Assembly: GCA_963788115.1 (NCBI GenBank) | Contig: CAWBFD010000002.1 | Location: forward strand, 558,001-622,000 | Reading direction: 5' to 3' | Length of the DNA: 64,000 bases | DNA from: CAWBFD01 sp963788115 | GTDB taxonomy: Bacteria; Actinomycetota; Thermoleophilia; Solirubrobacterales; 70-9 | Shown here: piece after piece, positions 16,842 to 25,471 of the stretch | How positions within the stretch are numbered: position 1 is the first letter of the stretch | Layout: each line of letters opens with the position of its first letter | Made by a program: the position numbers and the translations under genes | The notes under the pieces: model-generated | What the model was told of the DNA's origin: nothing | The model's input: the letters and a program-made list of their open reading frames with translations, nothing else | Database searches by the model: none

Positions 16842-16891
16842 GACCAGGTTGTCCTCCTGCCCCGGAAGGCTCAGCACCTTCCCTGGAAAGC

Positions 16892-16905
16892 TGAACAATC
16901 GTTCA
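16892..16905. promoter_or_regulatory. Palindromic operator candidate for the TetR-pot operon
   Basis: TGAAC-AATC-GTTCA is a perfect inverted repeat with 5-base arms, 51 bases before the preferred start of the TetR gene. The position and symmetry fit autoregulation by that TetR protein. Confidence 0.6.
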
Positions 16906-16968
16906 GGTTACCACCGTCAGTGACACGCTCAATTCGCGCGGCCTCGCCGACGGCCAGGACGTCTCCGA

Positions 16969-17634
16969 TCATGGCCCGAGGCGATCTGCTTCCACCCCGA
17001 GCTCACGCCCCAGGAGCTCTGCGATCAGCCGGTGCGCTCGCTCGACGTCCATCGCCGGGTCACGCATCAGCGCCCGCACTCCCAGGCCGTCGATCAGGGC
17101 CATCGTCTGGTCGGCGAGGCCGTCGGGATCGACCGGACGGAAGTCGCCGCTCTCGACACCGGCGCGGATCGCGTCGGCGACCCACTCGCGATAGCGGGCG
17201 TAGAGGCGCGCGGCGACCGGGCGCAGGCCGGGGTCGCGGGCCGTCCGGAGCCACAGCTCCACCCACAGCACCCAATCGCGCTCCTGCGGTCCGGGAATCG
17301 GCATGCACTCGCGGATCACCCGGGCGAGGCCCTCGACCGGAGAGGAATCCCGTTCGGCCTCCTCGGCGAAGCGCTCCACGCCCAGGACCTCGAACGAATG
17401 CAGGAGCGCCTGCTCCAGTAGCTCCTCGCGAGTGGAGAAGTAGTGGTGGACGAGCGCGGTCGAGGCCCCGGCGAGCATCGCCACGCGCGCGATCCGGACC
17501 GCGTCCAGCCCCTCCTCCGCGATCAGGTAGCAGGTGGCCTCGAGGATGCGCTCCCGGGTCGCGCGGGCCGACGGCGACGGTTCCGCGCTGCGCGCGGCCG
17601 AGGGCGAGCCGGCGGTGTGAGTGGGAGCCGCCAT
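16969..17634 (-). CDS. TetR family regulator of the Rieske/flavoprotein operon
   Basis: This 221-residue TetR-type protein has the DNA-binding domain at about residues 26-72: Arg-Ile-Leu-Glu-Ala-Thr, Glu-Glu-Gly-Leu-Asp-Ala-Val-Arg-Ile-Ala-Arg-Val-Ala and Ser-Thr-Ala-Leu-Val-His-His-Tyr-Phe. The C-terminal domain resembles BetI/TetR_C_6 regulators. The first 25 residues are Ala/Ser-rich and may not all be translated. Its start abuts the stop of the flavoprotein gene (17634/17635), so it is the last gene of the Rieske2-Rieske1-flavoprotein-tetR operon. It is the best candidate to bind the TGAC-N6-GTCA sites at 21676 and 26344. Confidence 0.88.
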   Translation of the reverse strand: MAAPTHTAGSPSAARSAEPSPSARATRERILEATCYLIAEEGLDAVRIARVAMLAGASTALVHHYFSTREELLEQALLHSFEVLGVERFAEEAERDSSPVEGLARVIRECMPIPGPQERDWVLWVELWLRTARDPGLRPVAARLYARYREWVADAIRAGVESGDFRPVDPDGLADQTMALIDGLGVRALMRDPAMDVERAHRLIAELLGRELGVEADRLGP

Positions 17635-19254
17635 CTACGCAACCTTGAGCGCCGCGCCCGCGTCGGCGAGCACCGCGCCGGCGGCGTTGCGCCCGTTGAG
17701 CGCGATCACGCTGCCGGCCGGGTGGGTCGCCGCCCCGCACAGGTAGAGGCCGGGAACCGGAGTCCGCGCCGGGAGCCGGCCCTCCCACATCTGGTCCGGC
17801 GTCACCTCGCCCTGGAAGATGTTGCCACCTGTGAGCCCGATCCGCGACTCGATGTCCGGGGGGCCGAGCACCTCGTGCTCGGCGAGGCAGTCCTCGAGGT
17901 CGGGAGCGAACCGCGAGATCAGATCGATGAACCGGCGCGCGACCTCGTCGCGCCGGGAGTCCCAGTCGCCGGCGTCGAGGTCGTACGGGGCGTACTGGCC
18001 GAAGACGCTCATCAGGTGCTTCCCCCCCGGGGCCGGGCTCGGGTCATACCCGGTCTGGATGTAGATCTCCCCGAACTCGACCGCGGGCTCGCCGCGCTCG
18101 CATGCCTCGAACGCGCGCTGGGCCTCGTCGATGGTCCCGGTGACGTCGATCGTCGCCCGCGCCGGCCAGGACTCACCCGGGGCGGCGGTCCAGCTCGGCA
18201 GCCGATCGAGGGCGGCGTTGAACTTGACCACGGGGCTTCGCACCTTCCACCGCTCGAGGCGCTCGCGGTAGCCGGCGTCGATCTCCTGGCCCTCGAGCAG
18301 CCCCAGGAGCCGCTTCGGGTCCGCGTTGCAGATCACGGTCCGGGCTCGGAGGCGGGTGCCGTCCTCGAGGGTCACCCCCTCGCCTGGAAGGATCTCGGCC
18401 ACCGGGACGCCGCAGGCGAGCACGGCGCCGGCCTCCCGGGCGGCGTCGGCGATCGCGAAGCTGACCATCCCCATGCCGCCCTCGACGTAGCCCCAGAGCG
18501 GGCCCCCGCCGTCCATGTCGCCCTGGAAGTGCATCAGCTTGATCGAGGCGGTCCCGGGGTCCTTCGGCCCGCCCCAGGTGCCGATGATCCCCTGGCCGAA
18601 GAGGGCGGTCTGAAGGCGCTCATCGGAGAGGTGGGCATCGAGGACGTCGGCGATGGAGACCTCGAACGCGAGGTCGATCATCTCCCGGTTGCCGTCGAGC
18701 AGCTCCTCGATCTCCTCCCGGGAAGGCGCGTCGCCGACCCAGGTGTCCCGCTCGCCCGCGCGAAGCTTGCGCCGGACCTCGTCGAACAGCTCCTCGTAGG
18801 CCCAGTAACCATGGATGTCGCGTCGCGAGACGCCGAGCGCCTCCAGGTTGGCCTGGGTCTTCGAGTCGTCGAGCCACTGGCCGAAGGCGGTCCCGTCGTC
18901 GAACGGCACCCAAAGGTTGGGGTCGGCCATCCAGTAGCGCAACCCGCGCCGGCGGAGGTCGAGCTCGCGGATCACGCGGTCGTCGAGCAGGCCGACGACG
19001 TACGCGCACGGGCTGACCACGTAGCGCTCGTCGGCGAACGGCCGCTCCAGGGTGGCGGCGCCCCCGAGCCGTTCGCGCCGCTCGAGCACGATCACCCGGC
19101 GGCCCGCGCGCGCGAGGTAGGCGGCGGCGGTGAGGCCGTTGTGGCCGCCGCCGACGACGATCGCGTCCCACTCGCGCCCGGCGAGCTCGCCGATCGGCTC
19201 CGGCAACCCCACCTCGCCGAGCTTGGCGGCGATCTCGTTCACGTCAGTCGCCAT
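17635..19254 (-). CDS. Phytoene-desaturase-like FAD oxidoreductase
   Basis: This 539-residue flavoprotein has the dinucleotide-binding motif Ala-Ile-Val-Val-Gly-Gly-Gly-His-Asn-Gly-Leu-Thr (residues 30-41) and the ribose-binding Val-Leu-Glu-Arg-Arg. It ends with Gly-Leu-Tyr-Leu-Cys-Gly-Ala-Ala-Thr-His-Pro-Ala-Gly-Ser-Val, typical of the CrtI/PYROXD2-like group. Members oxidise carbon-carbon or carbon-nitrogen bonds; the substrate here is unknown. It lies downstream of two Rieske oxygenases with no gap (19254/19255) and upstream of tetR, so it probably acts in the same pathway. A related protein is encoded at 26473-28068. Carotenoid synthesis is unlikely because no other carotenoid gene is near. 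Confidence 0.85.
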   Translation of the reverse strand: MATDVNEIAAKLGEVGLPEPIGELAGREWDAIVVGGGHNGLTAAAYLARAGRRVIVLERRERLGGAATLERPFADERYVVSPCAYVVGLLDDRVIRELDLRRRGLRYWMADPNLWVPFDDGTAFGQWLDDSKTQANLEALGVSRRDIHGYWAYEELFDEVRRKLRAGERDTWVGDAPSREEIEELLDGNREMIDLAFEVSIADVLDAHLSDERLQTALFGQGIIGTWGGPKDPGTASIKLMHFQGDMDGGGPLWGYVEGGMGMVSFAIADAAREAGAVLACGVPVAEILPGEGVTLEDGTRLRARTVICNADPKRLLGLLEGQEIDAGYRERLERWKVRSPVVKFNAALDRLPSWTAAPGESWPARATIDVTGTIDEAQRAFEACERGEPAVEFGEIYIQTGYDPSPAPGGKHLMSVFGQYAPYDLDAGDWDSRRDEVARRFIDLISRFAPDLEDCLAEHEVLGPPDIESRIGLTGGNIFQGEVTPDQMWEGRLPARTPVPGLYLCGAATHPAGSVIALNGRNAAGAVLADAGAALKVA

Positions 19255-20448
19255 CTAGAGCGCCTCCATGTAGCGCTGGGCGACCATGACGTCGAAGGCG
19301 TGGACGTCGCTCTCCTGATTCGAGTAGCGCCCCGCCGTGTACCCGCGGGAGCGCACCCCCTTCTGGGCGAGCTCGCAGACATGCCAGTCCTCGCGGTTGA
19401 CCTGGTCCCAGAAGTCGATCGCGTCGTTCGGGTCGAAGCCGGGGGCCGCGACCGTCTCCGGCTCGAAGAACCATTCGCAGGTCACCTCGGTGCGGCCGGT
19501 GTCGCGCGGCCAGAGCGTGTGGAGCATGACGTAGTCGGGGTGAAGGGAAATGAGGGCGTTCGGGAACAGGACGAAGTAGAGGACGACATTCCGGTCGGCG
19601 TCCGACAGCCCGCTGATCGCCGGGCGCCCGCCCCCGCTCCCGCCCTCGCGGCCCATCGTCTCGGCGCCTTCCGTAAGGATCATCGAGCCGCCGCACCACA
19701 GCCCCTCCCCCGCGATCTCCTCGCCGCTCGCGTAGTGGCTGAGCGCGTTCAGCTCGGGGTGAACCCCGGGGCAGTGGAGGCACTCGCTGTAGTTCTCGGC
19801 GATCGCCTTCCAGTTGGCCTCGACCTCGTACACGCGGGCACCCGCCCGTTCGAGCTCCGCGTTCCGGTAGCGGTCGAGCAGGGCCCCCAGCTCGCCGACG
19901 TGATCGACGATGGGGGGTGCGGCTCCGCCCAGGTCGACCAGGACCAGTCCCCCGACCACAGCGACGTCAACCGGTCGCAGTCCGTAGCAGCCCGGGTCGA
20001 AGTCCTCCAGTCCCTCCATGTGGCGGGTCCCGACGAGGCCGCCGTCGAAGCCGTAGGACCAGGCGTGGTACGGGCAGGTGATCCGGGCCCGGAAACGCCC
20101 CTCGGTCTCCTCGGCGATCCTCGCGCCGCGGTGGCGGCAGACGTTGAAGAAGGCGTGCGGCCGGCCGTCCTTGCCCCCGACGACCAGCACGCTCTCGCTT
20201 CCCACCTCCCGCGTCAGGTAGGCGCCGGGCTCCGCCACGGAGGAGAGGTGGCCGACACAGATCCACCCACGGGTGAAGAGGTGCTCGAGCTCCCAGGCGA
20301 ACACGGACGAATCCGTGAACGCCGGCGGCGGGAGCATCGAGGCGCGCTCGAGGGGCACGAGCGTGGCCTCGACCTGCGCCCGGTCCAGACCCAGCTCGGC
20401 GACTCCCGAAGTCGAGGCGCCGTCGACCCGGGCGGCCGTGTCGCTCAC
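19255..20448 (-). CDS. Rieske-type oxygenase, catalytic (alpha-type) component 1
   Basis: This 397-residue oxygenase has the Rieske [2Fe-2S] motif Cys-Arg-His-...-Cys-Pro-Tyr-His in its N-terminal third. The mononuclear iron site follows in Glu-Asn-Tyr-Ser-Glu-Cys-Leu-His-Cys-Pro-Gly-Val-His (His-x4-His). Such enzymes hydroxylate or N-demethylate substrates using electrons from a separate reductase, which is not in the window. The GTG at 20448 is chosen because it overlaps the stop of the upstream Rieske gene (GTGA); the open frame runs further upstream but lies inside that gene. Betaine/carnitine-type monooxygenases are possible relatives, but the substrate cannot be assigned. Confidence 0.88.
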   Translation of the reverse strand: MSDTAARVDGASTSGVAELGLDRAQVEATLVPLERASMLPPPAFTDSSVFAWELEHLFTRGWICVGHLSSVAEPGAYLTREVGSESVLVVGGKDGRPHAFFNVCRHRGARIAEETEGRFRARITCPYHAWSYGFDGGLVGTRHMEGLEDFDPGCYGLRPVDVAVVGGLVLVDLGGAAPPIVDHVGELGALLDRYRNAELERAGARVYEVEANWKAIAENYSECLHCPGVHPELNALSHYASGEEIAGEGLWCGGSMILTEGAETMGREGGSGGGRPAISGLSDADRNVVLYFVLFPNALISLHPDYVMLHTLWPRDTGRTEVTCEWFFEPETVAAPGFDPNDAIDFWDQVNREDWHVCELAQKGVRSRGYTAGRYSNQESDVHAFDVMVAQRYMEAL

Positions 20449-21629
20449 GGCTGGGCCTCCGCGAGGTCGGCCCGGATGCGGTCGGCGAACCAGCCCACCG
20501 CGCGCTCGGCGGCCGCCAGCGGTCCCGGCGAGTATCCGCGAGTGCGGATCCCGCGCTGAACCCCCGCGACCAGATCGATGTCCTCGTCGAGCACCCGGCC
20601 GTTCAGGTGGTGGTTCAGGCGCTGGGCCACCCGAGTCATCGGGGATCGCCGGCGAGCTCCGAAGATTCCCCAAACGTCACGCGTCTCACCCACGCCGGCC
20701 GGCACCATCTGCCACACGTTGACCTGGTCCGGGTGGAGATCGATGGTCGTATTGGGATAGACGAACGCGTAGCGCCAGACCCGGCGATCCGCCGGCTCGA
20801 GCCCCGGCATCGGCCGCACCAGGCGCTGGTAGAGGCGCTCGACCCGGTTGGAGGACGGCGACTCGCGCAGCGGGGCCTCGAACCACGCCCAGCCATCGTG
20901 AAGGTCGAGCGAGTAGCGCTTGTAGTCGAGCAGGCGCATCAACCCCGGGTGCGCGATCGGCACGTGGTAGCCCTCGAGGTAATTCTCGGCCACGATCTTC
21001 CAGTTTGCCGGTTGGCGCGTCTCGCCGAAGTCGTGGATGCGAACGAGGTCGGGAACGCCATAGCGCTCGAGGCGGGCGCCGAGATCGCCGGTCTGCGCCT
21101 CCAGGGACGGGGCCTCCGCGTCCAGGTTCACGAACAGGAGCCCCCCGAGTGAGGAGACGCGGGCCGGGATCAGCCCGAGGGTGGACTTGTCGAGGTCGGT
21201 GAAGGTGCGGTGCTCCGGGACTCCCAGCAGGCGCCCGTCGGTGGCGTCATAGGTCCAGCCGTGATAGCGGCAGCGAATCGCCTTCTTGCACCGGCCACCG
21301 CCGGTGAGCAGCTGGGAGCCGCGATGGCGGCAGACGTTGCGGAACGCCCTGATCTCACCGTCCCCGCCTCGGAGCACCAGTACCGGCTGATCGCCGGCGA
21401 CGGCGGTCAGGTAGCTGCCGGCCTCCGGCAGGTCGGCGACGTGGCCGGCGTACTGCCAGCTGCGGGCGAAGATCGTCCGAAGCTCGCGCTCGAGCGCCGC
21501 CGGGTCGAGGTAGTGGCGGGGGTCGAGGGCGGAGGGGATCGGCGCTGGGGCCGAGGACACGCCGGCCTTGCCCGCATCCGGCTGCGCGGTGCGGTCCGTC
21601 GATGTCGCCGTCGCGCTCACGTTGGTCAT
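20445..21629 (-). CDS. Rieske-type oxygenase, catalytic (alpha-type) component 2
   Basis: This oxygenase of about 394 residues is related in layout to the next gene. The Rieske motif is Cys-Arg-His-Arg-Gly-Ser...Cys-Arg-Tyr-His-Gly-Trp. The iron site is Glu-Asn-Tyr-Leu-Glu-Gly-Tyr-His-Val-Pro-Ile-Ala-His. The ATG at 21629 follows GGAGAGG, with GTG one codon earlier as an alternative. It is the first gene of the operon and is divergent from the small protein/acyl-CoA dehydrogenase operon; the shared 82-base gap holds the TGAC-N6-GTCA operator candidate. Two oxygenases in tandem suggest two successive oxidations or a paired heteromer. No ferredoxin reductase is encoded nearby. Confidence 0.88.
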   Translation of the reverse strand: MTNVSATATSTDRTAQPDAGKAGVSSAPAPIPSALDPRHYLDPAALERELRTIFARSWQYAGHVADLPEAGSYLTAVAGDQPVLVLRGGDGEIRAFRNVCRHRGSQLLTGGGRCKKAIRCRYHGWTYDATDGRLLGVPEHRTFTDLDKSTLGLIPARVSSLGGLLFVNLDAEAPSLEAQTGDLGARLERYGVPDLVRIHDFGETRQPANWKIVAENYLEGYHVPIAHPGLMRLLDYKRYSLDLHDGWAWFEAPLRESPSSNRVERLYQRLVRPMPGLEPADRRVWRYAFVYPNTTIDLHPDQVNVWQMVPAGVGETRDVWGIFGARRRSPMTRVAQRLNHHLNGRVLDEDIDLVAGVQRGIRTRGYSPGPLAAAERAVGWFADRIRADLAEAQP

Positions 21630-21674
21630 CACCTCTCCACCTGCCGTCGCTCGCCGCCCGCACCTTCTCGGGGA

Positions 21675-21704
21675 CTGACTTTGTAGTCAAGAGCATGATA
21701 TCTT
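21675..21704 (+). promoter_or_regulatory. Divergent promoter with TGAC-N6-GTCA operator
   Basis: CTGACT (21675-21680), 18 bases, TATCTT (21699-21704) form a promoter 7 bases before the ATG at 21712, so the transcript is probably leaderless. Overlapping the -35 box is the inverted repeat TGAC-TTTGTA-GTCA (21676-21689), which recurs almost identically at 26344-26357. This is a likely TetR site controlling both directions. Confidence 0.6.
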
Positions 21705-21711
21705 AGCGCGG

Positions 21712-22095
21712 ATGTGGGATGATCGCAAAGCGTGGCTGTCGCTCACGCCCGAGCCCGAGCGTGAGCTCCCGGAGGCGATCGCGACCCTGCGCGCCGGCGG
21801 CACGCCGAGCGCGGGTGCCGTCGATCACGAGCGCCGGCGGGCGGAGCGGCTGGTCCTCCGCGCCAGCAGCCGAGGGTGGATACGGTGGTTGCGCGAGACG
21901 CGGCAGCTGGTGGCGGAGAACGCCGACGCCGCCGGGTCGCAGGACGCCCGCGGGGTCGCCCTGGATGTGATCGAGAACCATCACTCGCTGGTGCTCGGAC
22001 TCCCGGGGAGCCCGTTCGGCGACATCGAGGCCGAGCTGACCGAGCTGAGCAAGAGCCGCGGCCGCGGAGGCCGCGGGGGAAGAGGAGGACGATGA
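21712..22095 (+). CDS. Hypothetical protein coupled to acyl-CoA dehydrogenase
   Basis: This 127-residue protein matches no family I recognise. The N-terminal 90 residues are charged and predicted helical, with Trp at positions 2 and 8, a His-Glu-Arg-Arg-Arg cluster near 44 and Glu-Asn-His-His near 94. The last 15 residues are an Arg-Gly repeat tail that might bind nucleic acid or simply be disordered. The ATG is probably leaderless (7 bases after the -10 box), and the stop overlaps the next ATG (ATGA), so it is co-translated with the dehydrogenase. It may be an accessory protein of the oxygenase pathway. Confidence 0.65.
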   Translation: MWDDRKAWLSLTPEPERELPEAIATLRAGGTPSAGAVDHERRRAERLVLRASSRGWIRWLRETRQLVAENADAAGSQDARGVALDVIENHHSLVLGLPGSPFGDIEAELTELSKSRGRGGRGGRGGR

Positions 22096-23291
22096 CGATC
22101 ACCGCGGAGACGCCGACGGCCGACCCCACCCCGCTGACGCCGGAGCTGCGCGAGCTTCAGGATCGGGCGCGGCGCTTCGTCGACGAGGTGCTGATCCCGC
22201 GTGAGGAGGAGGCGGAGGCCGCGCACGGGCGGCTGCCCGCCGGCGCGATCGAGGAGATCAAGCGCGCGGCGATCGAGGCGCGTCTCGCCGGTGGCCTGCA
22301 CTCGCCCGAGTACGGCGGCCAGGGGTGGTCGCGGCTCGAGTGGGCGCTGGTGGAGGAGCAGTTCGGCCGCAGCACCAACGGGGTCTACTGGCACGTCCCG
22401 AACGCGTACAACGTCTGGGACCACGCCTCGCCCGAGCAGCGGGAGCAGTACCTGCGCCCGGCCCTCCGCGGCGAGATCAAGGACGCCTACGCGGTGACCG
22501 AGCGCGAGGCGGGCTCCGATCCGTCGCGGATCGAGGCCACCGCCGAGCGGACCGACGCCGGCTACCGCCTGAACGGCGAAAAGTGGTTCGTCACCTCCGG
22601 CGACGTCGCGTCCGTCTACGTGGTGATGGCGAACGTCGTCGACGGCAGCACCCGCCTGCCGACGCTGTTCGCGGTCGATCAGGGCATCCCGGGGATCGAC
22701 GTCATCGACGATCCCGGCTTCACGCACAGCTATCCCGAGGGACACCCGACGATCCTGTTCAGGGACGTGGAGATCCCGGAGGAGTCCGTGATCGGCGGCG
22801 TCGGCGAGGGCGACGAGCTCCAGCGCTCGTGGTTCACCGAGGAACGGCTCGCGATCGCCGCCCGCGGGGTCGGGGCGATGTGGCGCTTGCTCGAGGAGAC
22901 CGTGGACTGGGCGACGGCGCGCGAGCAGGGAGGCTCCCGGATCTACGACTATCAAGGCGTCTCCTTCCCCCTCGCCGACTCCGCCGCCGATGCCGCAGCC
23001 GGGCGCCTGCTGGCGCTGAACGTCGCCATGCTCGCCGACTCCGACGTCGACCGCAAGCTCGTCCACCACAAGGCGTCGATGGCGAAGCTGTTCGTCAGCG
23101 AGGCCGCGTGGCGGTGTGCGGACCGCTGCGTTCAGGCGTTCGGCGGCCGCGGCTACATGCGCTCGAACGTGGCCGAGCGCTTCCTGCGCGAGCTTCGGGT
23201 CGACCGGATCTGGGAGGGCACGAGCGAGATCCAGCGGTTGATCGTCGCCCGCGGCCTCGAGCGCCGCGGGGTGGAGCGGATCCTTCACTGA
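22092..23291 (+). CDS. Acyl-CoA dehydrogenase
   Basis: This 399-residue FAD-dependent enzyme introduces the alpha-beta double bond into acyl-CoA. The three family domains are present. Key motifs are Tyr-Ala-Val-Thr-Glu-Arg-Glu-Ala-Gly-Ser-Asp (FAD/substrate region near residue 135), Trp-Phe-Val-Thr-Ser-Gly, and the C-terminal Gln-Ala-Phe-Gly-Gly-Arg-Gly-Tyr. The catalytic base is probably Glu375 in Ile-Trp-Glu-Gly-Thr-Ser-Glu-Ile-Gln. It is coupled to the upstream small protein and followed, 34 bases later, by an ADP-forming acyl-CoA synthetase, which together suggest degradation of an acyl-CoA intermediate. The substrate is unknown. Confidence 0.92.
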   Translation: MTITAETPTADPTPLTPELRELQDRARRFVDEVLIPREEEAEAAHGRLPAGAIEEIKRAAIEARLAGGLHSPEYGGQGWSRLEWALVEEQFGRSTNGVYWHVPNAYNVWDHASPEQREQYLRPALRGEIKDAYAVTEREAGSDPSRIEATAERTDAGYRLNGEKWFVTSGDVASVYVVMANVVDGSTRLPTLFAVDQGIPGIDVIDDPGFTHSYPEGHPTILFRDVEIPEESVIGGVGEGDELQRSWFTEERLAIAARGVGAMWRLLEETVDWATAREQGGSRIYDYQGVSFPLADSAADAAAGRLLALNVAMLADSDVDRKLVHHKASMAKLFVSEAAWRCADRCVQAFGGRGYMRSNVAERFLRELRVDRIWEGTSEIQRLIVARGLERRGVERILH

Positions 23292-23325
23292 CCAAAGAGG
23301 GCGAGCGGTCCTGGCGGCGCTAACG

Positions 23326-25419
23326 ATGGATCCGGCTCCGCTGCTCGAGCCACGTTCGATCGCGGTCGTCGGCGCCAGCGACCGTCCCGGGACCTACTCC
23401 GACACGGTCCTCACCAACCTGGCCCGTTCCGGGTTCGAAGGTCCCGTCTGGGGAGTCAACCCGCGGCGCGACCGAGTCCACGGGCGCTCGTGCGTACCCT
23501 CGGTGGCCGACCTGCCCGAGGCGGTCGACGCCGTGGTCGTGGCGATTCCGGCGCCGGGGGTGCCCGAGGTGATCCGCGAGGTGGCCGCCCGCGGGTGCGG
23601 CGGCGCGGTCGTGCTCGCGGCGGGCTTCGGAGAGGTCGAGTCCGGCCGCGCGCTGGAGCGCGAGCTGCGTGACGCCGCCGTCGCCTCCGGCCTCCCCGTG
23701 TGCGGTCCGAACGGGAACGGGATCGTCGCCGCCAGAGTCCGGGCGCCGATGTGGGGTGACTCGGTCGCCCCCCTGGTGCCGGGCGGGGTCGCGATGGTCT
23801 CCCAGAGCGGGAACCTGGCCGTCAACGCGCTCGGGTCGCGGCGCGGCATCCGCTACCACACGGTGGTCTCAACCGGGAACCAGGCCGTGCTCGACGCGAG
23901 CGATTGGCTCGCAGCGCTGAGCGAGCGGGAAGGGGTGCGGTCGGTGGCGCTCTTCCTGGAGGCCGACGGCGAGGGTGAGCGGCTGGCGCTGGCGCTGGCG
24001 CGCTGCGCCGAGCGCGGGGTGGGGGTCGCGGTGCTCAAGGTCGGAGGCTCGGAGGCCGGGGTGCGCGCGGCCGCGGCCCACACCGGGGCCGTCGCCGGCG
24101 ATCAGCGGGTGTTCCGCGCCCTGGTCGAGGAGGCCGGCGGCGCCTGGGCCCGCGACCCCCACGAGCTGCTCGAGCTGGCCCGGGCCCTGGCCGAGCCGCG
24201 TGCCCGCCCACGCGGCGACGGCGGGCTGGCGATCCTCACCTGCTCGGGCGGGGACTCCGGCATGGCCGCGGACGAGGCCGCCCGCGTCGGCGCCGAGCTG
24301 CCGGAACTCGCTGCGGACACTCGGGAGCGCCTGGGAGAGCTCCTCCCCGCAGCCGCGACCGTCGGCAACCCGCTCGACTACACGGCCCTGATCTGGGGCG
24401 AGACCGACCTCCTGCGCCGGATCGTCGGCGTCGTCGGCGCGGACCCCGGGGTCGATCAGCTGCTGTGCCTTTACGACCATCCCCAGGGGCTGGCGCAGGC
24501 GTCCGAGGCGAGCTGGGCTGCGGTCCGCGCCGGGATTGTCGCCGGCGCCGCCGAGGCCGACGCGGCGACGCTGGTCGCCTCGACCCTGCCCGACCTGATC
24601 GACGACCGGGCGAGCGGCGAGCTGGCGGAGCGCGGCGTCCCGGCGATCGCCGGTCTGCGTACTGCGCTCGCCTGCGCCCAGGCGCTGCGGGCCGCGCCCG
24701 GTGACCCGGAGCGGCTGCGAGGGATCGCGGCAGCCGCGGCCGCGGCCCGTGCCCTTCGCGCCGCCGGCGCGAGCCCCGGCGGCGATGGCCGCTGGCTCGA
24801 CGAGATCGAGACGAAGGAGCTCGTGGGCTCGGCGGGGATCCCGGTGCCGGCCGGACGGGAGGTCGCAGGCGAGGACGAGAGCGTGACCGTGGGCGCGGAG
24901 CTCGGGTGGCCTGTCGCGCTGAAGCTGGCGAACCCCGAGCTCCGTCACAAGAGCGAGGCGGGCGCGCTGGCGCTCGACCTCGGCGACGAGGGCGCGCTGC
25001 GGGACGCGTACCGGCGCCTCGTCTCCTCCCCGGCGGCCGCCGGCTCACGGGTGCTGGTGGAGCGGATGGCCCCGTCCGGGGCCGAGCTGCTCGTCGCCGT
25101 TCGCACCGATGCGGTCGTGCCGGCCCTTGCGATCGGGCTGGGAGGGATCTGGACCGAGGCGCTGGACGAGGTCGCGATCCTGCCGCTGCCGGCCGATCCG
25201 CCGCGGGTCGAGCGCGCGTTGCGCTCGCTTCGCGGCGCGCCCCTGATCACCGGCGGCCGCGGGCATCAGCCACTCGATCTCCCGGCCGCGGCTCGGCTGG
25301 CCGCCGCCGCCGGCACGCTGGCGCTCGACGCCGGCCTCGACCTGCTCGAGCTCAACCCCGTGGTCGTCCACCGGGACGGCTGCCTCGCGCTCGATGCCGT
25401 GGCCCATCGAGCTAGATGA
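23326..25419 (+). CDS. ADP-forming acyl-CoA synthetase (acetate-CoA ligase type)
   Basis: This 697-residue fused protein carries both halves of an NDP-forming acyl-CoA synthetase. The N-terminal CoA-binding domain starts Ala-Val-Val-Gly-Ala-Ser-Asp-Arg-Pro-Gly, then come succinyl-CoA-ligase-like domains with Ser-Gln-Ser-Gly-Asn. The phosphorylated histidine lies in Ala-Ala-His-Thr-Gly-Ala-Val-Ala-Gly near residue 250. From about residue 490 there is an ATP-grasp domain. The enzyme makes ATP from acyl-CoA and ADP, or activates an acid in reverse. It belongs to the plus-strand set with acyl-CoA dehydrogenase and 3-hydroxyacyl-CoA dehydrogenase. Size and domain order match archaeal/actinobacterial single-chain forms. 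Confidence 0.9.
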   Translation: MDPAPLLEPRSIAVVGASDRPGTYSDTVLTNLARSGFEGPVWGVNPRRDRVHGRSCVPSVADLPEAVDAVVVAIPAPGVPEVIREVAARGCGGAVVLAAGFGEVESGRALERELRDAAVASGLPVCGPNGNGIVAARVRAPMWGDSVAPLVPGGVAMVSQSGNLAVNALGSRRGIRYHTVVSTGNQAVLDASDWLAALSEREGVRSVALFLEADGEGERLALALARCAERGVGVAVLKVGGSEAGVRAAAAHTGAVAGDQRVFRALVEEAGGAWARDPHELLELARALAEPRARPRGDGGLAILTCSGGDSGMAADEAARVGAELPELAADTRERLGELLPAAATVGNPLDYTALIWGETDLLRRIVGVVGADPGVDQLLCLYDHPQGLAQASEASWAAVRAGIVAGAAEADAATLVASTLPDLIDDRASGELAERGVPAIAGLRTALACAQALRAAPGDPERLRGIAAAAAAARALRAAGASPGGDGRWLDEIETKELVGSAGIPVPAGREVAGEDESVTVGAELGWPVALKLANPELRHKSEAGALALDLGDEGALRDAYRRLVSSPAAAGSRVLVERMAPSGAELLVAVRTDAVVPALAIGLGGIWTEALDEVAILPLPADPPRVERALRSLRGAPLITGGRGHQPLDLPAAARLAAAAGTLALDAGLDLLELNPVVVHRDGCLALDAVAHRAR

Positions 25420-25471
25420 GTGATTCCATATCCCCACCCACCCGGATGACGCGCCTGGAATCAATCATCTG

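Noticed and set aside
20449..20673. N-terminal extension of the first Rieske gene
   Set aside because: It is Arg/Pro/Gly-rich, lies inside the upstream Rieske gene and is unlike the family; the GTGA overlap gives a better start.
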